From NCBI GenBank assembly GCA_024235675.1, contig JACKLZ010000004.1:1-55000 (forward strand): a stretch of 55,000 nt of DNA. Reading direction: 5' to 3'. Source of the DNA: Zoogloeaceae bacterium (lineage in GTDB: Bacteria; Pseudomonadota; Gammaproteobacteria; Burkholderiales; Rhodocyclaceae). The notes under the pieces were generated by a model. That model was not told the origin of the DNA. It did no database searches and was given only the letters and a program-made list of their open reading frames with translations. Position 1 is the stretch's first letter. Each line of letters opens with the position of its first letter. This document shows positions 26,523-34,390 of the stretch, piece after piece. Position numbers and translations under genes: made by a program.

Positions 26523-27482
26523 ATGCGGGTTCTGGTAACCGGTGCCAGCGGCTTCGTCGGGCGGGCGGTGGTCAAGCGTCTGCTACGCGAAGATGGGGTG
26601 GTGGTGCGCGGCGCTTTTCGCAGCGTGCCAGTATCGCCTCCCGCCGGGCTTGAGTGCTGTCAGGTGGGCGACCTCGGGGCCGATACCGACTGGCAGCAGG
26701 CCTTGTGCGATGTCGATGTGCTCATCCACTGTGCCGCGCGAGTCCACGTCATGCACGACACCGAAACCGATCCCTTGGCCGCCTATCGTCGCAGCAACGT
26801 TGAAGGCTCGCTGCATCTGGCGCGTTCGGCGGTAGCGGCGGGGTGTCGGCGGCTGGTCTTTGTCAGCTCCATCAAGGTCAACGGTGAGGCCACAGAGGCC
26901 GGACAGCCCTTTTCCGAAACCACGCCACCAGCACCGTGTGATCCTTACGGAGTGTCCAAACTGGAGGCGGAGGAAGGCCTGTTTGACTTGGCGCGCACCG
27001 CTGCGCTGGAGGTCGTGGTGGTCCGTCCGCCGCTGGTTTACGGCCCGGGGGTCAAAGCCAATTTCCGATCGATGATGGGTTGGCTGTGCCGAGGTGTTCC
27101 GCTTCCGTTCGGCGCGATCGACAACCGTCGCAGCCTGGTAGGTGTCGACAATCTGGCTGATCTGCTGTGCTGCTGCGCCCGCCACCCCGATGCGGTGAAC
27201 CAGGTGTTCCTAGCCGGCGATGGTGAGGATTTGTCGACGACCGCCTTGTTGACTCGGGTGGCGAACGCATTAGGGCGGCAAGCCCGTTTGCTGCCCGTCC
27301 CATCGGGCTGTATTTCTGCCGTAGCCCGCCTTTTGGGGCGGCAGGCCCTGGCGACCCGCTTGTGTGGCTCGCTTCAGGTCGATACCCGTAAGGCCCGGAC
27401 CCTTCTCGGCTGGTGCCCGCCGGATACGGTCGATGAAGGCTTGCGTAAAGTCGCCGCCGATTACCTGGCCCGCTGTCAATGA
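26523..27482 (+). CDS. NAD-dependent sugar epimerase (WbpV/GalE-like)
   Basis: 319 residues, ATG at 26523. NAD site LVTGASGFVGRAVV, FVSSIKVNGEATEAG, catalytic YGVSK, RPPLVYGPGVKANF and the C-terminal RSLVGVDNLADLL. This spelling is that of the WbpV-like SDRs that lie just before a WbpL-type transferase. There they reduce or epimerise the UDP-4-keto or N-acetyl sugar that starts the lipid-linked unit (QuiNAc, FucNAc or GalNAc). It probably supplies the substrate of the next gene, with WbpM as the dehydratase. Confidence 0.8.
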   Translation: MRVLVTGASGFVGRAVVKRLLREDGVVVRGAFRSVPVSPPAGLECCQVGDLGADTDWQQALCDVDVLIHCAARVHVMHDTETDPLAAYRRSNVEGSLHLARSAVAAGCRRLVFVSSIKVNGEATEAGQPFSETTPPAPCDPYGVSKLEAEEGLFDLARTAALEVVVVRPPLVYGPGVKANFRSMMGWLCRGVPLPFGAIDNRRSLVGVDNLADLLCCCARHPDAVNQVFLAGDGEDLSTTALLTRVANALGRQARLLPVPSGCISAVARLLGRQALATRLCGSLQVDTRKARTLLGWCPPDTVDEGLRKVAADYLARCQ

Positions 27483-27516
27483 TGTTCCCGTTCAGTCAAA
27501 TGATTGTGATCTATCC

Positions 27517-28536
27517 ATGAGTGCCTGGCTCTTGCCCCTGATCGTTTTCGGCGCTTTTTTCCTGACCGGCCGGCTGCGTCGCTACGCCTTGGCGCGCAGT
27601 CTGATGGATGTGCCGAACGCGCGTAGCTCGCATGTCACGCCGACGCCGCGCGGTGGCGGGGTGGCGATCGTGTTGTGCTTTCTGGGCGTGTTGCCCTTGC
27701 TGGTGGCTTTGGGTGCGCTGGACGTGGCCGGCGCCTGGGCCATGACGGGCGCGGGCGGCTTGGTGGCACTGATTGGTTTTTTTGACGACCACGGCCATAT
27801 CGCCGCACGGTGGCGCTTGCTGGCGCATTTCGGTGCGGCGGTGTGGGCGCTAGTGTGGTTGCAGCCGGCCGGGGTGATGCCTGCCGGCGTACCCGGCGGC
27901 GCCAGTGGTGTGAGCATGGTGCTGGCTGCGCTGTATCTGGTGTGGATGCTCAATCTGTATAACTTCATGGATGGCATCGACGGCATGGCCAGTGTCGAGG
28001 CGATTTGCGTCTGCGGTGGCGGGGCGTTGTTGTACTGGTTGCAGGGTGCGAGCGCCGACGCGCTGGTGCCCCTGTCGCTGGCGGGGGCTGTGCTGGGGTT
28101 TCTGGTGTGGAATTTCCCTCCGGCCAAGATATTCATGGGCGACGCCGGTAGCGGTTTTCTGGGCATTACACTTGGCGTCCTGTCCTTTCAGGCGGCCGCC
28201 GTGTCTCCGGATTTGTTCTGGAGCTGGACCATCCTGCTCGGCGTGTTCATTGTCGATGCGACTTACACGCTGATCCGGCGTCTGCTGCGTGGCGACCGCG
28301 TGTATGAGGCGCATCGCAGCCATGCTTATCAGCATGCCTCCCGCCGGGCCGGGCGGCACCTGCCGGTCACTCTGGCGGTGGCGGGTATCAATCTGCTGTG
28401 GCTGTTGCCGTTGGCGCTTGGTGTGGCGCGCGGGGTGCTGTCGCCCTGGATCGGCCTGCTCGCGGCGTATCTGCCATTGATCGTAGTGGCTGCGCGACTG
28501 CGGGCGGGTGTGCCCGAAGACGGGTCGGTGGTATAG
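27517..28536 (+). CDS. wbpL: Undecaprenyl-phosphate glycosyl-1-phosphate transferase (WbpL/WecA family)
   Basis: 339 residues, polytopic inner-membrane enzyme that starts the repeat unit on undecaprenyl phosphate. Visible motifs are DVPNARSSHVTPTPRGGG at the N-terminus, FFDDHG (Mg-binding DD), NLYNFMDGIDGMA (NxxNxxDGIDG), KIFMGDAGS and the later cytosolic EAHRSHAYQH. The GT4/MraY-WecA family call is firm. The sugar (FucNAc, QuiNAc or similar) is inferred from neighbours. About ten hydrophobic spans are expected. The 146 bp after it hold no gene. Confidence 0.9.
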   Translation: MSAWLLPLIVFGAFFLTGRLRRYALARSLMDVPNARSSHVTPTPRGGGVAIVLCFLGVLPLLVALGALDVAGAWAMTGAGGLVALIGFFDDHGHIAARWRLLAHFGAAVWALVWLQPAGVMPAGVPGGASGVSMVLAALYLVWMLNLYNFMDGIDGMASVEAICVCGGGALLYWLQGASADALVPLSLAGAVLGFLVWNFPPAKIFMGDAGSGFLGITLGVLSFQAAAVSPDLFWSWTILLGVFIVDATYTLIRRLLRGDRVYEAHRSHAYQHASRRAGRHLPVTLAVAGINLLWLLPLALGVARGVLSPWIGLLAAYLPLIVVAARLRAGVPEDGSVV

Positions 28537-28682
28537 CCAAGTGCGTCTGGCCTCTGGGTATTTCTGGCGCCTTGAGCCGGCCACCGCACGACATGCCGAT
28601 ATAATGCGCCAGACCATCCGTCGCCGTGATGTCGTGCCAGATCAGGCGCGGCGCGCGCGCCGCCAGGATTGAAGATTCGACC

Positions 28683-30563
28683 ATGCTTTTTCGTACCGCG
28701 CTCATTGTTCTGTTTGACTTGGTGACCGCCGCCGTGGCGTGGTCGGTCGGTTTCATGTTGCGCTTTAATTTCGAGTGGCCCGAAGGCTATGGCCTGAAGT
28801 TCTCGGCCAGCTTATTGGTGCTTCTCGTCGTTCACGCAGCGGCCTGCCGTTGGGCCGGCTTGTATCGCGGCATGTGGGTGTTTGCCAGTCTGCCGGACTT
28901 GAAACGGGTGCTGAAGGCAGTCGGCGTGTCGTCGGCAGCCCTGTTGGTCATGCTGGCGGTTGATCGTTCTTTGCCGGGCATTCCGCGCTCCATGGTGATT
29001 CTGTACCCCCTTCTGCTGATCACCATCATGGGCGGCGGCCGGGCAACCTGGCGGATGTGGAAAGAGCACCGGCTGTACGGCGGTCTGCGCGCGGCGGGCA
29101 AGCCGGTGGTGGTGGTCGGCGCTGGCACGGGTGGTGCAATGCTCGTTCGCGAGCTGGAGCGTAGTCCGGATTGGCGGGTGGTTGCGCTGGTGGACGACAA
29201 TCCGGCCAAGCGCGGGCTGGAGTTGTATGGTTGTCCGGTGGCAGGCAGGGTCGATGAATTGTCGCAGGTGCTGCAGGACTTCAAGGCGCAGCACGTTATT
29301 CTGGCCATGCCCTCAGCTGCCGGAGATGCTTTGCGGCGTGCGGCTGATCTGGCGGTGCGCGCCGGCGCGCATACCTTTACCGTACCGGGTCTCGAAGACC
29401 TGATGAGCGGCAAGGTGGCGATCAATGCGATGCGCCCCGTCGAAATCGAAGACTTGCTGGGTCGGGAGACGGTGTCGATCGATTCCGCCCATGTGCAGGC
29501 CATGGTGGGTGGCAAGACGGTGCTGGTGACCGGTGCGGGTGGCTCCATCGGCAGCGAGCTGTGTCGGCAACTGGCCAGGTTTTCGCCGGCGCGGCTGGTG
29601 TTGGTCGAAGCCAGTGAGTTTGTGCTCTATACCATCGAGCAGTGGTTCGCCAACCATCAGCCCGACATCGCCGTTGTCCCGCTGGCGGGTGACGTGAAGG
29701 ATGCGCAGCGTCTTGATGAGATCTTTGCCGAGTGGCAGCCAGCCCTGGTGTTCCACGCGGCGGCTTACAAGCATGTGCCGCTGATGGAAGTGGGCAATGC
29801 CTGGCAGGCGGTGCGCAACAATGTGTTTGGCACTTTGCAGGTGGCGCAGTGCGCCCAGCGCCATGGCGCCGAGCGCTTCGTGCTGGTGTCGACTGACAAG
29901 GCGGTGAATCCGACCAATGTGATGGGCGCCACCAAGCGGCTGGCCGAGATGGTGTGCGAGGCCTTGCACTCACAAGGCGGCAAGACCCAGTTCGGGATGG
30001 TGCGTTTCGGCAATGTACTGGGCAGCACGGGCAGCGTGATTCCGAAGTTCCAGGAGCAGATTGCCCGCGGCGGGCCAGTGACGGTCACACACCCGGAAAT
30101 CACCCGCTACTTCATGTCGATTCCAGAGGCCGCGCAGCTGGTTTTGCAGGCGGCGAGCATGGGGCGCGGCGGCGAGATATTCGTGCTCGACATGGGCGAC
30201 CCGGTACGCATTGTCGACTTGGCGCGCAACATGATTCGCCTGTCCGGCTATGCCGAAGACGAGATCCGCATCGAGTTCAGCGGTCTGCGTCCGGGCGAGA
30301 AGCTCTACGAAGAGCTGCTGAGTGACGCAGAGCAAACCCGCGAAACGCCGCATCCGAAGCTGCGCATCGCGCGCTCGCGATCCGTCGCGGCGGATTTTTT
30401 GACGGTGCTTTGCGCCTGGCTGGAAACCCGTGGGCCGGTGGCGGACGAGGCGGTGCGCCAGGGCTTGCTGCGCTGGGTGCCGGAGTACGTGCCCATGCAG
30501 GGCTTGCCGGCCCTGAGCGTGGTGGCCGGTGCGCGGGCCGATAGCGACGCCCGCCGGGCCTGA
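28683..30563 (+). CDS. wbpM: Membrane UDP-GlcNAc 4,6-dehydratase (WbpM/FlaA1/CapD family)
   Basis: 626 residues from the ATG at 28683. About four N-terminal membrane spans come first, then a first Rossmann unit (VVVVGAGTGGAML near residue 142) and the catalytic SDR domain from LVTGAGGSIGSEL near residue 280. The active site STDKAVNPTNVMGATK carries Met for Tyr (MxxxK), as in WbpM. It dehydrates UDP-GlcNAc to UDP-4-keto-6-deoxy-GlcNAc for QuiNAc or FucNAc. Its end-of-locus position beside wbpL is the arrangement known from Pseudomonas O-antigen clusters. No chain-length regulator (Wzz) follows. Confidence 0.92.
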   Translation: MLFRTALIVLFDLVTAAVAWSVGFMLRFNFEWPEGYGLKFSASLLVLLVVHAAACRWAGLYRGMWVFASLPDLKRVLKAVGVSSAALLVMLAVDRSLPGIPRSMVILYPLLLITIMGGGRATWRMWKEHRLYGGLRAAGKPVVVVGAGTGGAMLVRELERSPDWRVVALVDDNPAKRGLELYGCPVAGRVDELSQVLQDFKAQHVILAMPSAAGDALRRAADLAVRAGAHTFTVPGLEDLMSGKVAINAMRPVEIEDLLGRETVSIDSAHVQAMVGGKTVLVTGAGGSIGSELCRQLARFSPARLVLVEASEFVLYTIEQWFANHQPDIAVVPLAGDVKDAQRLDEIFAEWQPALVFHAAAYKHVPLMEVGNAWQAVRNNVFGTLQVAQCAQRHGAERFVLVSTDKAVNPTNVMGATKRLAEMVCEALHSQGGKTQFGMVRFGNVLGSTGSVIPKFQEQIARGGPVTVTHPEITRYFMSIPEAAQLVLQAASMGRGGEIFVLDMGDPVRIVDLARNMIRLSGYAEDEIRIEFSGLRPGEKLYEELLSDAEQTRETPHPKLRIARSRSVAADFLTVLCAWLETRGPVADEAVRQGLLRWVPEYVPMQGLPALSVVAGARADSDARRA

Positions 30564-30568
30564 GATCG

Positions 30569-31381
30569 GTGGGCACCTATGTGATTGGCGACGTTCAGGG
30601 TTGCCATGATTCGCTTCTCGCACTGGTTCAGAAGATCGGATTCAGGCCCCGTCGTGATCGGCTGTGGTTCGTTGGCGATATCGTCAATCGTGGGCCGAAA
30701 TCGCTCGACACCTTGCGTGCCATCCGAGGGCTGGGCGAGGCCGCGACGGTGGTGCTCGGCAATCACGATCTGTATTTGCTGATGGTCGCGGCGGGTTGGG
30801 GCAAGCGGGGCAAGGACGACACCATACAGCCCATCCTTGATGCGCCGGACGTGGACCAACTCCTCGACTGGCTGGCGAGTCGCCCTTTGATGCATGTGGA
30901 GGGCCGCTTCGCCATGGTGCACGCGGGGCTGCTGGCGCAATGGACCATTCCGCGTGCGCGCGAATTGGCGGCGGAAGTGGAGTCGGTGCTGCAGGGGCCG
31001 TCCCGACAGGCTTTTCTGGCCGATCTGGCGGGCAACACGCCGGCGAAATGGTCGGACAAGCTCAAGGGGCAGAATCGCCTGCGCTGCATTGTGAATGCCA
31101 TGACGCGGATGCGTTTCTGCTCGCCCGAGGGGCTCATGGAGTTCAAGCACAAAGGGCCGCCTTCGAACGCGCCCGAGGGTGCGATGCCCTGGTTCAGCGT
31201 GCCCAGGCGGCAGCATGAGGGCTATACCATTCTGGCGGGGCATTGGTCGGCGTTGGGCCTGTGTATCGAGCCGGGCTTTGTCGGCCTCGATACCGGCTGC
31301 CTGTGGGGTGGCAAGCTCACCGCCTATCGGTTGGAGGACGGCGAGGTCTTTCAGGTCAACGCGGCGGAAGCCACCAAGTAG
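30569..31381 (+). CDS. apaH: Symmetrical bis(5'-nucleosyl)-tetraphosphatase (Ap4A hydrolase)
   Basis: 270 residues, GTG start 5 bp after the wbpM stop. Phosphoesterase motifs are YVIGDVQGC, WFVGDIVNRGP and VVLGNHD, the ApaH order, followed by family blocks VHAGLLAQW and GHWSALGL. It splits Ap4A into two ADP and can also remove nucleotide caps from RNA. It is a housekeeping gene that marks the right edge of the polysaccharide locus. It ends 2 bp from the convergent olsA stop, with no clear terminator hairpin. Confidence 0.95.
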   Translation: MGTYVIGDVQGCHDSLLALVQKIGFRPRRDRLWFVGDIVNRGPKSLDTLRAIRGLGEAATVVLGNHDLYLLMVAAGWGKRGKDDTIQPILDAPDVDQLLDWLASRPLMHVEGRFAMVHAGLLAQWTIPRARELAAEVESVLQGPSRQAFLADLAGNTPAKWSDKLKGQNRLRCIVNAMTRMRFCSPEGLMEFKHKGPPSNAPEGAMPWFSVPRRQHEGYTILAGHWSALGLCIEPGFVGLDTGCLWGGKLTAYRLEDGEVFQVNAAEATK

Positions 31382-31383
31382 CC

Positions 31384-32094
31384 TCAGGCCGCTTCGCGTT
31401 CCCTTGCGATATCGGCGACGCCCGGTTGAGCGATATGGGCCCCGATTGCGGCGTGGGCCTGGGCGGCGATTACCCGGCGATTGGTATCGGTTGTGCTGGT
31501 CGCTGGCAGTACATGCAGGTGCACCTCGATGCGCGGCGTGGCGATGATGGCTTTCAGGCTGTCGAGCACCGACAGGTCGCCATCGTAGGCGGCGGCCCGG
31601 GTGAATGTGCCGTCCGGGGTGCGATAGCACACCGCCAGCGCCTGCACCGGTTGGCCGGCGGCGATGGCGGGCTGGAGCAGGGCAGCGTGAAAGTGCTGCA
31701 CATGCGAGCCGTCGGTCGTGGTGCCTTCCGGAAACACCGCCACATGGCGCCCGGCGGCCATACGGGTGGCAATTTCTGCATTGATGATGTGCGCGTGCCC
31801 GCGGCTGCCACGTTGCAGGAATACCGTTTCGTTCATGGCCGCCAGCCAGCCGATGATCGGCCATTGGCGCACATCGGCTTTTGACACGAAGGCGCTCGGA
31901 CTCAGCGCGTTGATGGCGAAAATATCCACCCAGGACACATGATTGGCGATCAGCAGCGCGGGGCGAGCCAGTTCGGTGCCGCTGATGCGTGGCACGATGC
32001 CCAGCAGTGCCAGCAGACCTTTTGACCAGCGCTGGCGCAGACGACCCCGGCGATCGAGCGACACCCAGGGGAAGACCAGCGCCGTGGTCAGCAC
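31384..32094 (-). CDS. olsA: Lyso-ornithine lipid O-acyltransferase (OlsA; PlsC family)
   Basis: PlsC-type acyltransferase with block I NHVSWVD, block III-like VFPEGTTTDG and QPVQALAV. Directly downstream of the OlsB-like gene, so it should add the second, ester-linked acyl chain to lyso-ornithine lipid in the inner membrane. The GTG at 32094 gives 236 residues but has no ribosome site. In-frame coding continues upstream to about 32166 and reads SWRYARLALHLLQG, an N-terminus typical of the family. The true start may therefore be a CTG that overlaps the olsB stop (CTGA). An ordinary lysophosphatidate acyltransferase cannot be excluded. Confidence 0.8.
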   Translation of the reverse strand: MLTTALVFPWVSLDRRGRLRQRWSKGLLALLGIVPRISGTELARPALLIANHVSWVDIFAINALSPSAFVSKADVRQWPIIGWLAAMNETVFLQRGSRGHAHIINAEIATRMAAGRHVAVFPEGTTTDGSHVQHFHAALLQPAIAAGQPVQALAVCYRTPDGTFTRAAAYDGDLSVLDSLKAIIATPRIEVHLHVLPATSTTDTNRRVIAAQAHAAIGAHIAQPGVADIAREREAA

Positions 32095-32162
32095 GCCTTG
32101 GAGCAGGTGAAGGGCAAGGCGCGCGTAGCGCCAGCTTTGCAGCAGGGAAGAGGTGGTGGGTT

Positions 32163-32921
32163 TCAGTCTTCGCGTCCCATGAAGTGTTTTGCGTATTTGG
32201 CGTCCAGCCGGCCCATCGGCATCAGGATGGGCAGATCGGCCACGTTGAAGTCCGGGTCCCAGGCCGGATCACCGCAGATCCATGCGCCCGCCCGCAGATA
32301 GCCCTTGACCAGCGGCGGGGCTTCGGTCTCCACATCGCCGCGCAGTTTGTCGAGCGGCAGTGCGGCACGCGGGAAGACGCGGTATTCGAGCGGCGCCATG
32401 TGCTTGTCGCGCAGCTGATTATACAAACTTGCGGCATGGTGGCCGCCGTCGGCCATGCTGACAGAAGCGCAACCGATCAGATAGTCATAGCCGTTTTCGC
32501 GCATGTAGCGCGCCAGGCCGGACCACAGCAGGGCAATGACTGCGCCTGAGCGGTAGTCGGCATCGATGCAGGCGCGGCCGATTTCGACCATGCGATTGCG
32601 CAGGTGGAGCAGGCGGATGATGTCGAACTCGTTCTCAGCGTAGTAGCCGCCCACCCGGCGTGCCGCTTCGGGTGGCAGGATGCGGTAGGTGCCGACGATC
32701 TTGCCCTGATCTTCATCGCGGACGATGAGGTGCTCGCAGAAGGGGTCGTAGATATCGTGGTCGACGCCCGGTGTTCGGGTGTTCAGGCAGGCGCCCATTT
32801 CATCGGCGAAGACGCGGTAGCGAAGCTTCTGGGCCTCGACCACTTCCGTGTCGCAGGTGGCCAGACCGACATGGAGGTTGCGGCGGCGGCGTTGGGGTGA
32901 TTCCAGGCGTTTATCGAGCAT
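32163..32921 (-). CDS. olsB: L-ornithine N(alpha)-acyltransferase (OlsB family)
   Basis: 252 residues from the ATG at 32921, with GGAG six bases upstream; a GTG at 32951 is the longer alternative. The GNAT-like hemolysin/OlsB fold shows LRYRVFADEMGA, DPFCEHLIVRD, GTYRILPPEAARRVGGYY and MVEIGRACIDADYRSGAVI, the OlsB signature series. It acylates ornithine with a 3-hydroxy fatty acid from ACP to give lyso-ornithine lipid, a phosphorus-free membrane lipid. In other bacteria olsBA are induced by phosphate starvation. Direct repeats like Pho boxes lie upstream (32977-33005). Confidence 0.87.
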   Translation of the reverse strand: MLDKRLESPQRRRRNLHVGLATCDTEVVEAQKLRYRVFADEMGACLNTRTPGVDHDIYDPFCEHLIVRDEDQGKIVGTYRILPPEAARRVGGYYAENEFDIIRLLHLRNRMVEIGRACIDADYRSGAVIALLWSGLARYMRENGYDYLIGCASVSMADGGHHAASLYNQLRDKHMAPLEYRVFPRAALPLDKLRGDVETEAPPLVKGYLRAGAWICGDPAWDPDFNVADLPILMPMGRLDAKYAKHFMGRED

Positions 32922-32976
32922 GGTGTGCTCCGCAGTGACAATGGTCGCCACTGTAGAAAGGGCAGGTTGCGCTCGC

Positions 32977-33005
32977 GTGACACGGGTTTTACCGACGTGT
33001 GACAG
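32977..33005 (-). promoter_or_regulatory. Pho-box-like half-sites upstream of olsB
   Basis: On the - strand CTGTCAC (33005-32999) and GTGTCAC (32983-32977) lie 22 bp apart, which is two turns of the 11-bp Pho repeat. They point towards olsB. The half-site between them is degenerate. The match is weaker than on the other side of the intergenic region. Confidence 0.45.
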
Positions 33006-33032
33006 GGCGGCGATGCGGGCCGCGCGGGTGGC

Positions 33033-33072
33033 TTGTCATGTCAATGTCACGAAATCGTCATTCGACTGTCGC
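33033..33072 (+). promoter_or_regulatory. Four tandem Pho-box-like half-sites upstream of the GT4 gene
   Basis: Four 7-base half-sites start every 11 bp: TTGTCAT (33033), ATGTCAC (33044), TCGTCAT (33055) and CTGTCGC (33066). Compared with the PhoB consensus CTGTCAT/C they match 6, 6, 5 and 5 of 7. The 7-4-7 spacing is that of Pho boxes. The last half-site lies inside an inverted repeat that ends six bases before the start codon. Confidence 0.6.
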
Positions 33073-33090
33073 CCGATCGCGCGACAGTCG
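33063..33090. repeat. 10-bp perfect inverted repeat just before the GT4 start
   Basis: CGACTGTCGC (33063-33072) and GCGACAGTCG (33081-33090) are exact reverse complements around an 8-base loop. The hairpin would lie five bases before the ATG and occupy the ribosome-binding region, which shows no clear Shine-Dalgarno sequence. It could act as an operator or as an RNA hairpin controlling translation. Confidence 0.6.
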
Positions 33091-33095
33091 CCGCC

Positions 33096-34310
33096 ATGGA
33101 TGCGAGCCTACTTTCCTATGTCGAATTGCCCGCCGACGCCGGCCGGCTGCGCGTGGCGGTGGTGACCGAAACCTATCCGCCGGAGATCAACGGCGTGTCG
33201 CTGACCACCGCGCGGGTGGTCGACGGCCTCGTCAAACAGGGCCATAGCGTCATGCTGGTGCGGCCACGGCAAAGCGCTGGGGACGTGGCGGCGCAGGAGG
33301 CGCACTACGAAGAAGTGCTCTCGCGCGGCTTGCCGATACCGCGCTATCCCCACCTGAAAATGGGTCTGCCGGCGCGCAGTGCGCTGATCCGGTTATGGTC
33401 GGTCAAGCGGCCGGATGTGGTGCTGGTGGTGACCGAGGGCCCGCTGGGCTGGTCGGCGCTGGCGGCGGCGCGCAAGCTGCGATTGCCCACGATCACCGAG
33501 TTTCACACCAACTTCCACAGTTACAGCACCTACTACGGCGTGGGGTGGTTGAAGACCCCGGTCAAGGTGTATCTGCAGCGGTTTCACAACAAGGGCGATG
33601 TGTGTCTGGTGCCGACGCGGGCGCTGGCCGACTCGCTGCGCAAGGATGGCGTGCGCCAGATCGAAGTGGTGCCGCGCGGCGTGGATACCGATCTGTTCAC
33701 GCCCGCACGCCGCGACGAAGCCTTGCGCGCCAGCTGGGGGGTTGAACCTCACACCTTGGTGGTGGCCGTCATTGGCCGCCTGGCGCCGGAGAAAAACCTG
33801 ACGCTGGCCATTCGCGCCTTCGAGGCGATTGCGCAGCGCGTGCCCGAAGCGCGCCTCCTGTTTGTGGGTGACGGTCCTTCGCGCGAGTCGCTGGCACGGC
33901 GCTACCCGGAACACAGCTATGCCGGCATGCGCACCGGAGAAGATCTTTGCGCGCACTATGCCTCGGCCGATATGTTCCTCTTCCCCAGCCTGACCGAGAC
34001 CTTCGGCAATGTGACCACCGAAGCGCTGGCGAGTGGTTTGCCGGTGGTGTGTTTCGACTATGCCGCCGGCGCGGAGCGCGTGCGTGAGGGGCACAACGGG
34101 GCGCTGGCGCCCGTGGCGGATGAAGATGCCTTTGTCGACGCGGCGCTGCGCGTCGCCGGCGACCGCTGCGGACGGCTGAGGATGGCAAAGGCGGCCCGGC
34201 AGAGTGTTCAGAACCTCGGTTGGCCCGCGGTGGCCGGGCAGATGGCGCAAGTGATGAGCGGCATCATCAAGCAGCACGAGGTGCGAAACGGGGTATGGGT
34301 GCCGGGCTGA
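33096..34310 (+). CDS. Glycosyltransferase family 4 (possible glycolipid synthase)
   Basis: 404 residues from the ATG at 33096. Motifs are VAVVTETYPPEINGVSLTT, TEFHTNFHSYSTYYG, VPRGVDTDLFTP, VIGRLAPEKNLTLAIRAF and the E-x7-E region SLTETFGNVTTEALASG. These are typical of MgtA-like and diacylglycerol-glucosyl or mannosyl transferases. It diverges from olsB-olsA, with four tandem Pho-box-like repeats just upstream (33033-33072). A role in making sugar lipids that replace phospholipids under phosphate limitation is proposed. The family is sure, the acceptor is inferred. Confidence 0.82.
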   Translation: MDASLLSYVELPADAGRLRVAVVTETYPPEINGVSLTTARVVDGLVKQGHSVMLVRPRQSAGDVAAQEAHYEEVLSRGLPIPRYPHLKMGLPARSALIRLWSVKRPDVVLVVTEGPLGWSALAAARKLRLPTITEFHTNFHSYSTYYGVGWLKTPVKVYLQRFHNKGDVCLVPTRALADSLRKDGVRQIEVVPRGVDTDLFTPARRDEALRASWGVEPHTLVVAVIGRLAPEKNLTLAIRAFEAIAQRVPEARLLFVGDGPSRESLARRYPEHSYAGMRTGEDLCAHYASADMFLFPSLTETFGNVTTEALASGLPVVCFDYAAGAERVREGHNGALAPVADEDAFVDAALRVAGDRCGRLRMAKAARQSVQNLGWPAVAGQMAQVMSGIIKQHEVRNGVWVPG

Positions 34311-34390
34311 CATGCTGGCCCGGGCGCCTGCGGGCGCGGTGTGCGCCGGGCAGACTATAATCATGGTTTGCCCTTGGAGCGGAAGCGCCC

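Noticed and set aside
28572..28605. Promoter before wbpM with TTGAGC and TATAAT
   Set aside because: The -10 box at 28600-28605 is perfect, but the only -35-like box is 22 bp away, too far; not listed as a promoter.
34356..34361. TATAAT before the PfkB kinase gene
   Set aside because: No -35 box at a proper distance; mentioned only with the gene.
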